Assembly: GCF_902499125.1 (NCBI RefSeq)
Contig: NZ_CABVPX010000015.1
Coordinates: 122,798-186,797, forward strand
DNA from: Burkholderia arboris
GTDB taxonomy: Bacteria; Pseudomonadota; Gammaproteobacteria; Burkholderiales; Burkholderiaceae
Reading direction: 5' to 3'
Length of the DNA stretch: 64,000 bases
The position numbers and the translations under genes were made by a program. Position 1 is the first letter of the stretch. Each line of letters begins with the position of its first letter. This document shows, in pieces, positions 35,929 through 45,303 of this stretch. The notes below the pieces were generated by a model that saw only the letters and a list, made by a program, of their open reading frames with translations, searched no databases and was not told the DNA's origin.

Positions 35929-37410
35929 TCAGAACGCGGCGTCGGCACTCGCCGCCACGCGCTCGCCGCGCGCGACGAAGCCACCGGCGCGCTCGCCGGT
36001 CGGCTGGCCGTTTTCGTAGGTCAGCACGCCGTTCACCCACACCGCGTCGATCCCGTGCGCGGGCTGCTGCGGCTTCTCGAACGTCGCGGCGTCGATCACG
36101 CTCGCCGGATCGAACAGCACGAGATCGGCGTGGTAGCCGACATGCACCTCGCCGCGCTTCGCGATCCCGTAGCGGCGCGCGGACAGCGACGTCATCTTGC
36201 GGATCGCTTCCTCGAGCGGCAGCAGGTTCGTGTCGCGCACGTAATGGCCGAGCACGCGCGGGAACGCGCCCCACAGCCGCGGATGCGGCAGCGGATCGTT
36301 CGGCAGCCCGTCGGAGCCGACCATCGTCGCGGGGTGCGACAGGATCCGGCGCACGTCGTCCTCGGACATGTTGTGGTACACCGCGCCGGCCGGACGGATG
36401 CGTTGCGCGGCTTCCTGCTCGGTCACGCCCCAGTCGGCCGCGATCGCCTTGAGCAGCTTGCCCGCGACTTCCGGATGCGGCTCCGACCACGTGATCGTGA
36501 TGTCGATGTCGCCCGTTACCTGCTTCAGGTCGAGCGTCGACGAGCTGCGGCTGTACGGATAGCAGTCGCAGCCGACCGGCTGGTAGCGGCGCGCGCCTTC
36601 GAGCGACGCGAGCACTTCGGTGCTGCGCCCCCAGTTCGACGGGCCCGCGCATTTCAGGTGCGAAATCACGACCGGCACTTGCGCATGGCGGCCGACGCGA
36701 TACGCCTCGTCCATCGCATCCAGGATCGCGTCGAATTCGGTGCGCATGTGCGTCGTGTACAGCGCGCCGGCTTTCGCGAGCGGCTCGGCGAGCGCCATCA
36801 CTTCCTCGGCCGGCGCCGCGAACGCGGAGCCGTACGCGAGGCCCGACGACAGGCCGAGCGCGCCGTTCGCGAGCGCCTCCTCGAGTTGCGCGCGCATCCC
36901 GGCGATTTCGCCGTCGGTCGCCGCGCGGTCGAGGCGGTCCATCTGGTTGTTGCGCAGCGCCGTATGGCCGACCAGCGCCGCGACGTTGACGGCCGGGCGC
37001 GCGGCGTTGACGGCCGCGACGTAGTCGGCGAAGGTCGGGTACCGGAACGCGCCGCGCTCGCCCAACAGGTTCATCGGGTCGGGCGGATCGCCCGCGAGCG
37101 TCACCGGCGACGCGCTGATCCCGCAATTGCCGACGATCACGGTCGTCACGCCCTGCGAGATCTTCGGGATCATCTCCGGCGCGCGGATCACGTGCGTGTC
37201 GTCGTGCGTGTGCACGTCGACGAAGCCCGGCGCGAGCGCGCGGCCGTTCGCATCGACGACGTGCTCGGCCAGCCAGTTCGACAGGTTGCCGATCGCAGCG
37301 ATCACGCCGTTGCGGATCGCGACGTCGCGCGTGACGGGCGGTGCGCCGGTGCCGTCGTACAGCTGCGCGCCGACGATCAGCGTATCGGCGGCTTCGGGAT
37401 GCGAATGCAT
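35929..37410 (-). CDS. D-aminoacylase (N-acyl-D-amino-acid deacylase)
   Basis: The enzyme removes acyl groups from N-acyl-D-amino acids in an amidohydrolase-fold site. The 493 residues match the family. Metal and catalytic residues are visible in GFVDVHTHDDTHV (HxH), VGNCGISASPV (the Cys that ligates metal in D-aminoacylases), VISHLKCAG and MVGSDGLPNDPLPHPR (catalytic Asp). AGGAG lies before ATG 37410, which is 2 bases after the rpiR stop, so translation is coupled. The product D-amino acids would feed the neighbouring D-serine-deaminase-like enzyme. Confidence 0.9.
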   Translation of the reverse strand: MHSHPEAADTLIVGAQLYDGTGAPPVTRDVAIRNGVIAAIGNLSNWLAEHVVDANGRALAPGFVDVHTHDDTHVIRAPEMIPKISQGVTTVIVGNCGISASPVTLAGDPPDPMNLLGERGAFRYPTFADYVAAVNAARPAVNVAALVGHTALRNNQMDRLDRAATDGEIAGMRAQLEEALANGALGLSSGLAYGSAFAAPAEEVMALAEPLAKAGALYTTHMRTEFDAILDAMDEAYRVGRHAQVPVVISHLKCAGPSNWGRSTEVLASLEGARRYQPVGCDCYPYSRSSSTLDLKQVTGDIDITITWSEPHPEVAGKLLKAIAADWGVTEQEAAQRIRPAGAVYHNMSEDDVRRILSHPATMVGSDGLPNDPLPHPRLWGAFPRVLGHYVRDTNLLPLEEAIRKMTSLSARRYGIAKRGEVHVGYHADLVLFDPASVIDAATFEKPQQPAHGIDAVWVNGVLTYENGQPTGERAGGFVARGERVAASADAAF

Positions 37411-37412
37411 GG

Positions 37413-38351
37413 TCAGTCTCCTACCGGTTGACGGTCTCCGCCGCCGCGGTGCGCATCGAGCGCGTGCTTGATGCGGCGCAGCGATTCTCGGCCCGCATCG
37501 CCGAGCCGCATGGCGACTCCGGTGACGAGCACGTCGATCGCCATCATCATCGCGTAACGCGATGTCGAAGGCTTGTAAATGAAATCGGTTTCGAATGCGA
37601 CGACCGGGATCAGGTGGTCGGCGAGCTTCGCGAGCGGCGACGCCGGCGCCGTGATCGCGATCAGCTTCGCGCCGTAGCGCTTCGCGAGCCGGCAGCTCTC
37701 GAGCAACTCGGGCACGCGCCCGCTCACCGACAGCGCGACGACGACGGTGTCGCGCGACAGCGTGGCAGCCACCATCCGCTGCAGCACGCTGTCCTGGTAG
37801 CTCGCGACCGGGCGGCCGAAGCGCACGAGCCGGAAGCGCAGCTCGTCGGCGAGCGCGGTCGACCCGCCGCCCTGCCCGTACACGTAGGTCATCTTCGCGG
37901 CGGCGAGCAGGTCGGCCGCGGCCTCGAACGACGTGTTGCGCAGCAGCTGGTGGTTGTGCGCGAGCGCCACGCGGATCTCGTCATAAACCATCGACGCGGG
38001 GCTCGCGTCGGCGGCCGGCGCGTCGTCGGACGGCACCAGGAAGCGCTGGCCGACGGCCGCCGCCTGCGCGACGAGCACCTTCAGTTCGCGTACGTCGCGG
38101 CAGCCCACGGCCTTCGCGAAACGCGTGACCGTCGCGACGCTGACTTCCGCGTCGCGCGCGAGCGCGCCGATGCTCGCATGCGCGGCGCGCGCCAGATCGG
38201 CGAGGATGAACGCGGCAACCTTGCGCTCGGCTTCGCGCAGCTCGGGCGCGCATTCGGCGATCCGCGCGACGATGTCGAGGAGCGGCGGGGCGGCCGGCGC
38301 CGGATGAGGCTCGGCCGCGAGCGGAGCGGACGGGGAAGCGGGCGTATTCAT
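37413..38351 (-). CDS. RpiR-family regulator of the D-amino acid module
   Basis: A 312-residue regulator with an N-terminal RpiR helix-turn-helix (EVSVATVTRFAKAVGCRDVREL) and a C-terminal SIS sugar-isomerase domain (VYGQGGGSTALADELRFRLVRFG; DTVVVALSVSGRVPELL). SIS domains usually sense a phosphosugar; in D-aminoacylase operons the inducer may instead be an N-acyl-D-amino acid, but that is inference. It is the first gene of the minus-strand operon and divergent from the deaminase gene, with a palindrome between. Confidence 0.9.
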   Translation of the reverse strand: MNTPASPSAPLAAEPHPAPAAPPLLDIVARIAECAPELREAERKVAAFILADLARAAHASIGALARDAEVSVATVTRFAKAVGCRDVRELKVLVAQAAAVGQRFLVPSDDAPAADASPASMVYDEIRVALAHNHQLLRNTSFEAAADLLAAAKMTYVYGQGGGSTALADELRFRLVRFGRPVASYQDSVLQRMVAATLSRDTVVVALSVSGRVPELLESCRLAKRYGAKLIAITAPASPLAKLADHLIPVVAFETDFIYKPSTSRYAMMMAIDVLVTGVAMRLGDAGRESLRRIKHALDAHRGGGDRQPVGD

Positions 38352-38373
38352 CTGCTGATAAGGGTGCGAGGCT

Positions 38374-38394
38374 TGATGTTACTAAATAACATCA
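38374..38394. promoter_or_regulatory. 21-bp palindrome in the divergent rpiR/deaminase promoter
   Basis: TGATGTTA (38374-38381) and TAACATCA (38387-38394) are perfect inverted repeats around CTAAA. This AT-rich site sits between divergent genes, 22 bases from the rpiR start, where the RpiR protein would control both directions. Binding is inferred. Confidence 0.6.
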
Positions 38395-38470
38395 CCGCGC
38401 CGATGCTACTTTCTGTACCATCTGCGTGTCAACTTCGGTGCAATGCATAGTGATGATGGAGCGGGATGAC

Positions 38471-39751
38471 ATGAAAGTTACAAACTATCAGGAAGCGACG
38501 ATCGACCCGTTCGGCAAGGGTCTGGGCAATCTGCCGAGCGCGAGCGTGCCGCTCGGCGACGCAGGCCGGCTCGAATGGAACCTGCTCGCGGAAGACGTCA
38601 GCCTGCCGGCCGCCGTGCTCTACGAAGACCGCGTCGAACACAACCTGAACTGGATGCAAGCGTTTGTCCAGAAATACGGCGTCCAGTTCGCGCCGCACGG
38701 CAAGACGACGATGGCGCCGCAACTGTTCCGCCGCCAGCTCGACGCCGGCGCGTGGGGCATCACGCTCGCGACCGCGCACCAGACGCAGGCCGCGTACCAC
38801 GGCGGCGTGCGCCGCGTGCTGCTCGCGAACCAGCTGATCGGCCGCCAGAACATGACGATCATCGCCGGGCTGCTGTCCGATCCCGATTTCGAATTCTTCT
38901 GTCTCGTCGATTCCGCCGAGAGCGTCGACCAGCTCGGCCGCTTCTTCGGCGACGCGAAGAAATCGCTGAACGTGCTGATCGAGCTCGGCGTGCCGGGCGG
39001 CCGCGCGGGCGTGCGCGACGCCGCGCAGCGCGAAGCCGTGCTGGCCGCGCTCGCGCGCTATCCGGACACGCTGAAGCTGGCCGGCATCGAACTCTATGAA
39101 GGCGTGCTGAAAGAGGAAGGCGAGATCCGCACGTTCCTGCAGGAAGCCGTCACGCTCACGCGCGAACTCGCCGAAGCGGGCCGCTTCGCGCGCACGCCGG
39201 CGATCCTGTCCGGCGCCGGTTCGGCGTGGTACGACGTGGTCGCGGAGGAATTCAGGAAGGCGTCCGACGCGGGCTTCGCGGAAGTCGTGCTGCGCCCGGG
39301 CTGCTACCTGACGCACGACGTCGGTATCTACAAGAAGGCGCAGACCGACGTGTTCGCGCGCAACCCGATCGCCCGCTCGATGGGCGAAGGGCTGCTGCCG
39401 GCGCTGCAGCTGTGGGCATACGTGCAGTCGGTGCCGGAAGCCGACCGCGCGATCGTCGCACTCGGCAAGCGCGACGCGGCGTTCGACGCGGGCCTGCCGG
39501 AGCCGGCGCGCCACTTCCGCCCGGGCCGCGACACCGCGCCGCGCGACGTCGCCGCGACCGAAGGCTGGGCCGTGACCGGGATGATGGACCAGCACGCGTA
39601 CCTGCAGATCCCGCCGGGCGCGGACGTGAAGGTCGGCGACATGGTCGCGTTCGACATCTCGCACCCGTGCCTGACGTTCGACAAGTGGCGCCAGGTCCTC
39701 GTGCTCGATCCGCAGTTCCGCGTGACGGAAGTCGTCGAAACGTTCTTCTGA
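38471..39751 (+). CDS. PLP-dependent D-serine deaminase-like / D-amino acid deaminase
   Basis: A 426-residue fold-type III PLP enzyme related to D-serine dehydratase (DSD1) and D-threonine aldolase. The alanine-racemase-like barrel holds the PLP lysine region [29 protein letters not shown] (shown in parts: [17 protein letters not shown]), and the C-terminal domain has [13 protein letters not shown], a likely metal site. It would turn D-serine or a similar D-amino acid into a 2-oxo acid and ammonia, releasing an enamine that RidA can quench. ATG 38471 has GGAG upstream; an earlier Met is in frame. Substrate is inferred. Confidence 0.85.
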   Translation: MKVTNYQEATIDPFGKGLGNLPSASVPLGDAGRLEWNLLAEDVSLPAAVLYEDRVEHNLNWMQAFVQKYGVQFAPHGKTTMAPQLFRRQLDAGAWGITLATAHQTQAAYHGGVRRVLLANQLIGRQNMTIIAGLLSDPDFEFFCLVDSAESVDQLGRFFGDAKKSLNVLIELGVPGGRAGVRDAAQREAVLAALARYPDTLKLAGIELYEGVLKEEGEIRTFLQEAVTLTRELAEAGRFARTPAILSGAGSAWYDVVAEEFRKASDAGFAEVVLRPGCYLTHDVGIYKKAQTDVFARNPIARSMGEGLLPALQLWAYVQSVPEADRAIVALGKRDAAFDAGLPEPARHFRPGRDTAPRDVAATEGWAVTGMMDQHAYLQIPPGADVKVGDMVAFDISHPCLTFDKWRQVLVLDPQFRVTEVVETFF

Positions 39752-39767
39752 CGCCCCCCCGCGCGCA

Positions 39768-39792
39768 CCGCCCCGCCGCTCGCGCGGGGCGG
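39768..39792. terminator. GC-rich hairpin after the D-amino acid deaminase gene
   Basis: CCGCCCCG (39768-39775) pairs with CGGGGCGG (39785-39792) 17 bases past the stop. There is no T run, so this is a weak call. Confidence 0.35.
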
Positions 39793-39906
39793 CCGTCACG
39801 CGCGCTTCAATCTGCCGGAGTACACTGCGCTTTCGTCCTCGGGGCCCCTCGCGGCCGTTGCGCACGGCGCGAACGGGCCTTCAACGCTGCACCCCTGGAG
39901 AAAGCC

Positions 39907-40488
39907 ATGGCCGCGAAGAAGATCCTGTTCCTGACCGGCGATTTCGCCGAAGACTACGAAACGATGGTGCCGTTCCAGGCGCTGCAGGCCGTCGGCCACC
40001 ACGTCGATGCAGTCTGCCCGGGCAAGCGCGCGGGCGACAAGATCAAGACCGCGATCCACGATTTCGAAGGCGACCAGACCTACACCGAGAAGCCCGGCCA
40101 CCAGTTCACGCTGAACGCGGCATTCGACGATGTCGATGCGTCGCGCTACGACGCGCTCGCGATCGCGGGCGGCCGTGCCCCCGAATACCTGCGACTCGAT
40201 CCGAAGGTGATCTCGCTCGTGCGCGAGTTCGCCGAAGCCGGCAAGCCGATCGCCGCGATCTGCCATGCGGCGCAGCTGCTCGCGGCCGCCGACGTGATCC
40301 GCGGCAAGCGCATTTCGGCCTACCCGGCGTGCGCGCCCGAAGTGAAGCTCGCGGGCGGCGAATATGCCGACATTCCGGTCGACGCGGCCGTGACCGACGC
40401 GCCGTTCGTCACCGCGCCCGCGTGGCCCGCGCATCCGGCCTGGCTCGCGCAGTTCCTCGTGCTGCTGGGCACGCGCATCGAGCTGTAA
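39907..40488 (+). CDS. DJ-1/PfpI-family protein
   Basis: A 193-residue class I glutamine-amidotransferase-like protein starting [20 protein letters not shown], with the acidic E/D residue near the start and the nucleophile elbow AICHAAQLL (conserved Cys). Family roles include glyoxalase III activity, protein deglycation, or stress defence (YhbO/PfpI). ATG 39907 has an AGAAAG site upstream. It stands alone, facing a MarR gene on the other strand. Confidence 0.85.
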   Translation: MAAKKILFLTGDFAEDYETMVPFQALQAVGHHVDAVCPGKRAGDKIKTAIHDFEGDQTYTEKPGHQFTLNAAFDDVDASRYDALAIAGGRAPEYLRLDPKVISLVREFAEAGKPIAAICHAAQLLAAADVIRGKRISAYPACAPEVKLAGGEYADIPVDAAVTDAPFVTAPAWPAHPAWLAQFLVLLGTRIEL

Positions 40489-40555
40489 GCCAGCACCGAA
40501 TCGGGATGAGATGAAGCGGCAGCCGGCGGCGCGAACGCGCCGCCCTGCCCGCGCA

Positions 40556-41002
40556 TCAGCGCGCGACCGGTGCCGAACCGGCGTCCGCGATTCGCGTTTC
40601 CAGCATCGCGAGCGCACCCGACAGCGCATTCAGCACGTCGTCCGGCAGTTGCGCCATCGTCTGTTCGAGAAACGCCTTGCGGCGCGGCAGGCACGCGTCG
40701 AACGCCGCGCGGCCTTCGTCGGTCAGCGTGACGTTGGTCACGCGGTTGTCGCGTGCATCGGATTCGCGCTGGATCCAGCCGAGCGCGTCGAGCGACTTCA
40801 ACTGGCGCGTGAGCGCGCCCGGATCGATGCGCAGCACTTCGACGAGCTTCTTCTGCGACGAATGCCCGCCCATCGTGTGCAGCGCGACCATGATGCGCCA
40901 GCGCGGCATCGGCTGCCCGACGTGCGCTTCGAACGCGGTCATGAACGCGCGATACGTGCGTCCGAATTGCTGCAAGATCGCGACGCGGTCCTGTTCTTCC
41001 AT
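40556..41002 (-). CDS. MarR-family regulator
   Basis: A 148-residue winged-helix regulator (HTMGGHSSQKKLVEVLRIDPGALTRQLKSLDALGWIQRESD, in parts; LTDEGRAAFDACLPRRK). It lies 51 bases downstream of a DHA2 efflux gene on the same strand, the classic setup in which the regulator represses its own efflux operon and is released by a toxic compound. A 14-bp palindrome before the efflux gene is the likely operator. Confidence 0.87.
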   Translation of the reverse strand: MEEQDRVAILQQFGRTYRAFMTAFEAHVGQPMPRWRIMVALHTMGGHSSQKKLVEVLRIDPGALTRQLKSLDALGWIQRESDARDNRVTNVTLTDEGRAAFDACLPRRKAFLEQTMAQLPDDVLNALSGALAMLETRIADAGSAPVAR

Positions 41003-41053
41003 GCGCTGATTTCGTTTCCGGTAAATCGTTGAGTCGTTGAATCGCTTGATCCG

Positions 41054-42649
41054 TCAATCGGCCGCGACGTGCGGTTCGATCTTGCGCCGCAGCGCGATCG
41101 GCGGCACGCGGCGGCACTGCCATACCGACACCACGGCGATGACGGCCGCCATCGCGACGCCCAGGTGAATCGCGCCGACGAGCGATTCGCGGGCCGCTTC
41201 CAGCAGCAGCGCGCCATTATGCCCGGCACGCGTCAGCTCCGCGACGAGCCCCCCCTGCGCCGCGCGGTCGATCAGGATCTGCGGATCGGCGAGCTGCGCA
41301 TGCCACTGCATCGCGTGATCGGCCGTCAGCGCATTGCGCACGCCGCCCGAGTACATCTGGTTGACGAGCGTGCCCGTCAGCGCCGTGCCGAGCATCCCGC
41401 CGACCATCCGCAGCGACTGCAGCAGCGCCGTCGCGATGCCGAGGTGCTCGCGGCCGGCCGTCTGCTGCGCGAACACGGTAAGGTTCGGCAGCACGAAGCC
41501 GAGCCCGATGCCGCCCGCGACCATCAGCGCCATCAGCATCCACGCGGGCGTCGTGTGGGTCGACACGACGATGCCCGCACACGTGATCGCGAACAGCACG
41601 AAGCCGACGTGCAGCATCGCGTTCGGATTGCGGATGCGCGTGACGACGCGGCCGTTCATGATGCTGCCGATCGTGATGAACACGACGAGCGGCGTGATCA
41701 CGAGTCCGGCTTCCTTCGGCGACATCCCGAAGCCGCCCTGGAACAGCAGCGGCGCGTAGAACAGCAGCGAGAACATCGAGAAGCCGGCGAGGATCGCGAG
41801 CACGAACAGCGCCGACAGCGCGCGGTTGCCGAACATGTCGAACGGCAGAATCGGCTGCTCGCAGCGCTTCTCCCAATGCCACAGGCCAATGCCGGCCGCG
41901 ACCGCGACGACGAGCAGCAGCGACGCCCAGCTCGCGACGCCGTACTTCGGCAGCCATTCGACGAACAGCTGCAGCGCGCCGAGCGACAACGCGATCAGCA
42001 ACGCGCCCGGCCAGTCGAGCCGCATCTTGCGATCGTGCGCGACATGGCGCAGGTGCGGCAGGTAGCGCCATACGAAGAACAGCGACAGCAGGCCCACCGG
42101 CAGGTTCACGTAGAACACCGAGCGCCAGCCGAACGACTGGGTCAGTATGCCGCCGAGCGACGGGCCGACCGCGTTCGCAATGCCGAACGCGGAGCTCATC
42201 AGCACCTGCCAGCGCAGCCGCACGACGGAATCGGGAAACAGGTCGGGAATGCACGCGAACGCGGTGCCGACCAGCATCCCGCCGCCGATCCCCTGCAGCC
42301 CGCGCGCGAGCACGAGGAACAGCATGTCGTTGGCCATCCCGCACAGCACGGACGCGGCGGTGAACACGACGATCGACACGATGACGAACGGCTTGCGGCC
42401 GTAATAGTCGCCGAGGCGGCCGAAGATCGGCACCGTGATCACGGAACTGAGCAGGTACGAGGTCGCGACCCACGCGTACAGGTCGAAACCGCGAAGCTCG
42501 GCGACGATGGTCGGCAACGCCGTGCCGACGACGGTCTGGTCGAGCGCGACCAGCATGGTGACGAACGAGATCCCGATCATCGCCAACAGCGATTCGCGGA
42601 ACGGCAAAACTTGCCCGCTCGAATGGTGGGCGGCAGTGTGGACGGCCAT
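41054..42649 (-). CDS. DHA2-family multidrug efflux MFS transporter
   Basis: A 531-residue, 14-helix DHA2 (EmrB/QacA) transporter. The first helix holds TMLVALDQTVVGTALPTIVAELRG, the motif A loop is FGRLGDYYGRKPF, and motif C-like GPSLGGILTQSFGWRSVF follows. A long C-terminal periplasmic region and final helix complete it. ATG 42649 was chosen because the operator-like palindrome would otherwise lie in the coding region; the alternative is a TTG at 42679. It pumps drugs or toxic organics using the proton gradient; the substrate is unknown. Confidence 0.88.
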   Translation of the reverse strand: MAVHTAAHHSSGQVLPFRESLLAMIGISFVTMLVALDQTVVGTALPTIVAELRGFDLYAWVATSYLLSSVITVPIFGRLGDYYGRKPFVIVSIVVFTAASVLCGMANDMLFLVLARGLQGIGGGMLVGTAFACIPDLFPDSVVRLRWQVLMSSAFGIANAVGPSLGGILTQSFGWRSVFYVNLPVGLLSLFFVWRYLPHLRHVAHDRKMRLDWPGALLIALSLGALQLFVEWLPKYGVASWASLLLVVAVAAGIGLWHWEKRCEQPILPFDMFGNRALSALFVLAILAGFSMFSLLFYAPLLFQGGFGMSPKEAGLVITPLVVFITIGSIMNGRVVTRIRNPNAMLHVGFVLFAITCAGIVVSTHTTPAWMLMALMVAGGIGLGFVLPNLTVFAQQTAGREHLGIATALLQSLRMVGGMLGTALTGTLVNQMYSGGVRNALTADHAMQWHAQLADPQILIDRAAQGGLVAELTRAGHNGALLLEAARESLVGAIHLGVAMAAVIAVVSVWQCRRVPPIALRRKIEPHVAAD

Positions 42650-42666
42650 TTTTTGTTGATGCAACT

Positions 42667-42680
42667 TTTGACGAGTCAAA
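42667..42680. promoter_or_regulatory. Candidate MarR operator before the efflux gene
   Basis: TTTGACGAGTCAAA at 42667-42680 is a perfect 14-bp palindrome (arms TTTGAC/GTCAAA) 18 bases before the transporter ATG, the size of site MarR dimers bind. Regulation is inferred. Confidence 0.5.
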
Positions 42681-42755
42681 CAATTTCAAAATTCTAGCAT
42701 GGCGGAGTAATCTAGGCTGGCGACGGTTTAGGGCCCGTTCAAGCCAAGGAGAAAG

Positions 42756-43640
42756 ATGGAACCGATTTCAATCACCCCCGCGACGACGCTCTCGCAGGAG
42801 GATCGGGACGCGCTGTGGCGCGCGAAGCAGGTGCTGGAAAGCCCATCGCTGACGATGAAGCTGACCGGCATGCTCGGCGCGCCGGTCGAGAAAATGATCG
42901 CGCGGCTGCCGGATTTCGCGACCGGCAAGATCAACGATGCGACGCAGCTCGCGCTGCGCAAGTGCCTGAACATCGCGCTGCGCACGCTCGGCAAGCCGCC
43001 CGCGCCGGACGCCGAACCCGACAAGCCGAGCAACCTGCTGCACAAGCTCGCGGTCGCGACGACCGGCGCGGCAGGCGGCGCGTTCGGCTTTCTCGCGCTG
43101 CCGGTCGAACTGCCGGTAACGACCACGCTGATCTTCCGCTCGGTGTGCGACATCGCGCGCAGCGAGGGCGAGGACCTGGCGTCGGTCGATACGCAGTTGC
43201 AATGCCTGGCCGTGCTCGGCATGGGCGGCAACCCGGACAAGCAGGAAGAGGACGCCGATCTCGGCTATTTCGTGCTGCGCGGCGCGCTTGAGGACGCCGA
43301 TCTCGGCTATTTCGTGCTGCGCGGCGCGCTTGCCCAGGCAATCTCGAAGGCGTCGTCGGACATCACGACGAAAGGCATCGCCGCGCACAGCTCGGCGGCC
43401 GTGTTCAAGCTCGTGCAGACGGTGGCGTCGCGCTTCTCGGTGCAGGTGACCGAGCAGATGGCCGCGAAGTCGATCCCGGCGATCGGCGCCGTGCTCGGCG
43501 CGACCGTCAACACGCTGTTCATCGACCACTTTCAGCAAATGGCGCACGGCCACTTCACCGTGCGCCGGCTCGAGCGCAAGTACGGCTCGGTGGCCGTCAA
43601 GGCCGCCTATCAGGCGATCGACGCCTCGCCGACGCGCTGA
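42756..43640 (+). CDS. EcsC-family protein with a fresh tandem duplication
   Basis: A 294-residue EcsC-domain protein (ATTGAAGGAFGFLALPVELPVTTTLIFRSVC region, in parts; GAVLGATVNTLFIDHFQQMAHGHFTVRRLER). EcsC proteins are membrane-associated and poorly understood. Positions 43248-43289 are repeated exactly at 43290-43331, giving two copies of EDADLGYFVLRGAL, in frame, with no base differences. AAGGAG precedes ATG 42756. Its 3' end overlaps the convergent esterase gene by 31 bases. Confidence 0.82.
   Translation: MEPISITPATTLSQEDRDALWRAKQVLESPSLTMKLTGMLGAPVEKMIARLPDFATGKINDATQLALRKCLNIALRTLGKPPAPDAEPDKPSNLLHKLAVATTGAAGGAFGFLALPVELPVTTTLIFRSVCDIARSEGEDLASVDTQLQCLAVLGMGGNPDKQEEDADLGYFVLRGALEDADLGYFVLRGALAQAISKASSDITTKGIAAHSSAAVFKLVQTVASRFSVQVTEQMAAKSIPAIGAVLGATVNTLFIDHFQQMAHGHFTVRRLERKYGSVAVKAAYQAIDASPTR
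43248..43331 (+). repeat. 42-bp perfect in-frame tandem duplication in ecsC
   Basis: Units 43248-43289 and 43290-43331 are identical. Being a multiple of three, the copy adds 14 residues without breaking the frame. Exact identity points to a recent slippage event. Confidence 0.95.
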
Positions 43641-44572
43641 ACCGCGCGCTCGACCGCGACGCGGCGCAGGAATGCGGCCGCGCGGTCGAGCGCGTCGCGC
43701 GCTTCCGGCACCATCGGTGCGTACAGTTGCCACACGTGCGGCATGTCCGGCCACACCTCGATTTCCACCTGCACGCCGGCCGCCTTCGCCTTCTCCGCGA
43801 CGCGGCGCGAATCGTCGAGCAAGACCTCGGTGCTGCCGACCTGGATATACAGCGGTGGCAGGCCCGTGAAATCCGCGTAGAGCGGCGATGCGTACGGATT
43901 CGTCGCCGGTTCGTCGCCGAGATACAGCTTCGCGGCCTTCGGCAGCGCCGCGCCGGCGAACATCGGATCGCGACCGTCGTTGGTGCGCAGCGTCGCACCG
44001 GTGGCCGCGAGGTCGGTCCACGGCGAGAACAGGATCGCACCGGCCGGCAACGGCTCGCCGCGATCGCGCAGCGCGACGAGCGTGGCGAGCGCGAGGCCGC
44101 CGCCCGCCGAATCGCCGCCGAGCACGATCGTCTCGGGCGGCGTGCCGAGCGCCAGCAGTTGCCGGTAGGCGGCGAGCGCATCGTCGAGCGCGGCCGGGAA
44201 ACGGTTTTCGGGCGCGAGCCGGTAGTCGAGCGAGAACGAGCGCACGCCCGCGCGCTTCGTCAGGCCGAACACGAGCGGCCGATGGGTCTTCGTCGAACAG
44301 AAGTAATAACCGCCGCCGTGGAAATACAGCAGCGTGCGGCCAGGACCACGCTCTGCGCTCGCATCGATGCGCTCGAGCCACTCGCCGCGCAGCGGTGCGT
44401 CGCCCGCGCCGTAGCATTGGCGCAGCCGGTAACCCGACGGCGCGCGGCGCGGCACGACCATCCGCAAGTCGGTAAAGCGCCGCGCACGCGCGGGGTCGAG
44501 CACCTCGCGCGTGGTCTCCGGACGAAACTGCCAGCGCAGCAGCCAGCAGGCGAACTTGCTTTGCCAACTCAT
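43610..44572 (-). CDS. Alpha/beta hydrolase, hormone-sensitive-lipase family esterase
   Basis: A 320-residue esterase with the oxyanion HGGG in LYFHGGGYYF, the nucleophile elbow GGDSAGGGLAL, the acid in TEVLLDDSRRV and the His in MPHVWQLY. HSL-family enzymes hydrolyse short-chain acyl esters. ATG 44572 follows ACGGAG; a GTG three codons before is in frame. Its 3' end overlaps the convergent ecsC gene. Confidence 0.87.
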   Translation of the reverse strand: MSWQSKFACWLLRWQFRPETTREVLDPARARRFTDLRMVVPRRAPSGYRLRQCYGAGDAPLRGEWLERIDASAERGPGRTLLYFHGGGYYFCSTKTHRPLVFGLTKRAGVRSFSLDYRLAPENRFPAALDDALAAYRQLLALGTPPETIVLGGDSAGGGLALATLVALRDRGEPLPAGAILFSPWTDLAATGATLRTNDGRDPMFAGAALPKAAKLYLGDEPATNPYASPLYADFTGLPPLYIQVGSTEVLLDDSRRVAEKAKAAGVQVEIEVWPDMPHVWQLYAPMVPEARDALDRAAAFLRRVAVERAVQRVGEASIA

Positions 44573-44661
44573 CGGACGCACTCCGTAATCGCAGTGTGAC
44601 GATGGTACGTGCGAACGTTCCCGCGCCGCTCGACAGGTGCCTCTATATCAAACGCCGGCGC

Positions 44662-45096
44662 TCAGTTCGCCGGCATCACCTGGCCGCGGATTTCGCCGGC
44701 CGGGTGTTCCTTCGTATGGACGTTGAAGTACCACTTGCCGCCCATCAGGTCGGTGACCTGCGCGTCGGTGAGCTCCTTCGAACCCTTGATCGGGCTCGCC
44801 AGCTCGTCCTTCGGGATCGGCACCTGCACGCCGGCGTTCTGGCCGACCGGCGCGGGCCCGTGGAAATGCGCGGCGGTGGCCGGCCCCGTGAGGTGTTCGT
44901 AGGTTGCGGTCCACTGCAGCGTGTGGGTGACCGTGTCGTAGGTGGCGTCGACGGCGCCCGAGCCCTTGGTTGCCGTCGGCGGCACTTCGCTCGACGGCTG
45001 CAGATTGGCGGACAGACGCACCGTTTCGGCGGCGGCGCTGCCGGCGGCCAGCACGCCTGCGAGTAACGCGACCTGGAGCAAACGCAGCTTGAGCAT
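44662..45096 (-). CDS. CHRD-domain secreted protein
   Basis: A 144-residue exported protein: signal peptide MLKLRLLQVALLAGVLAAGSAAA, then a CHRD domain (VPPTATKGSGAVDATYD; TAAHFHGPAPVGQNAG; WYFNVHTKEHPAGEIRGQV). CHRD domains are beta-sandwich modules of extracytoplasmic proteins with unknown function in bacteria. ATG 45096 follows AAGGAGAG, so an upstream start five codons earlier is unlikely. It is a single gene. Confidence 0.87.
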   Translation of the reverse strand: MLKLRLLQVALLAGVLAAGSAAAETVRLSANLQPSSEVPPTATKGSGAVDATYDTVTHTLQWTATYEHLTGPATAAHFHGPAPVGQNAGVQVPIPKDELASPIKGSKELTDAQVTDLMGGKWYFNVHTKEHPAGEIRGQVMPAN

Positions 45097-45303
45097 GGAC
45101 TCTCCTTGCACGACGTTGTGCGCCGCCCGAACGGGGGCGCCAGATAGGATGGTAGTCGATCGCCGCCGTTGCGGGAGTCCGTCGAACGGCCATGCAGCGA
45201 ATCGCCGCAGCGCGACGCACAGCGCCCCGTGTCAGTCTGCGTCAACCTGGAACGGACCTTTGCAACCCGACGGCTGAATCCGCGCGCGGCCTTTCGCTAC
45301 ACT

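Noticed and set aside
42679..42679. TTG start for the efflux transporter at 42679
   Set aside because: It would put the likely operator inside the gene and adds a non-family leader; ATG 42649 preferred.
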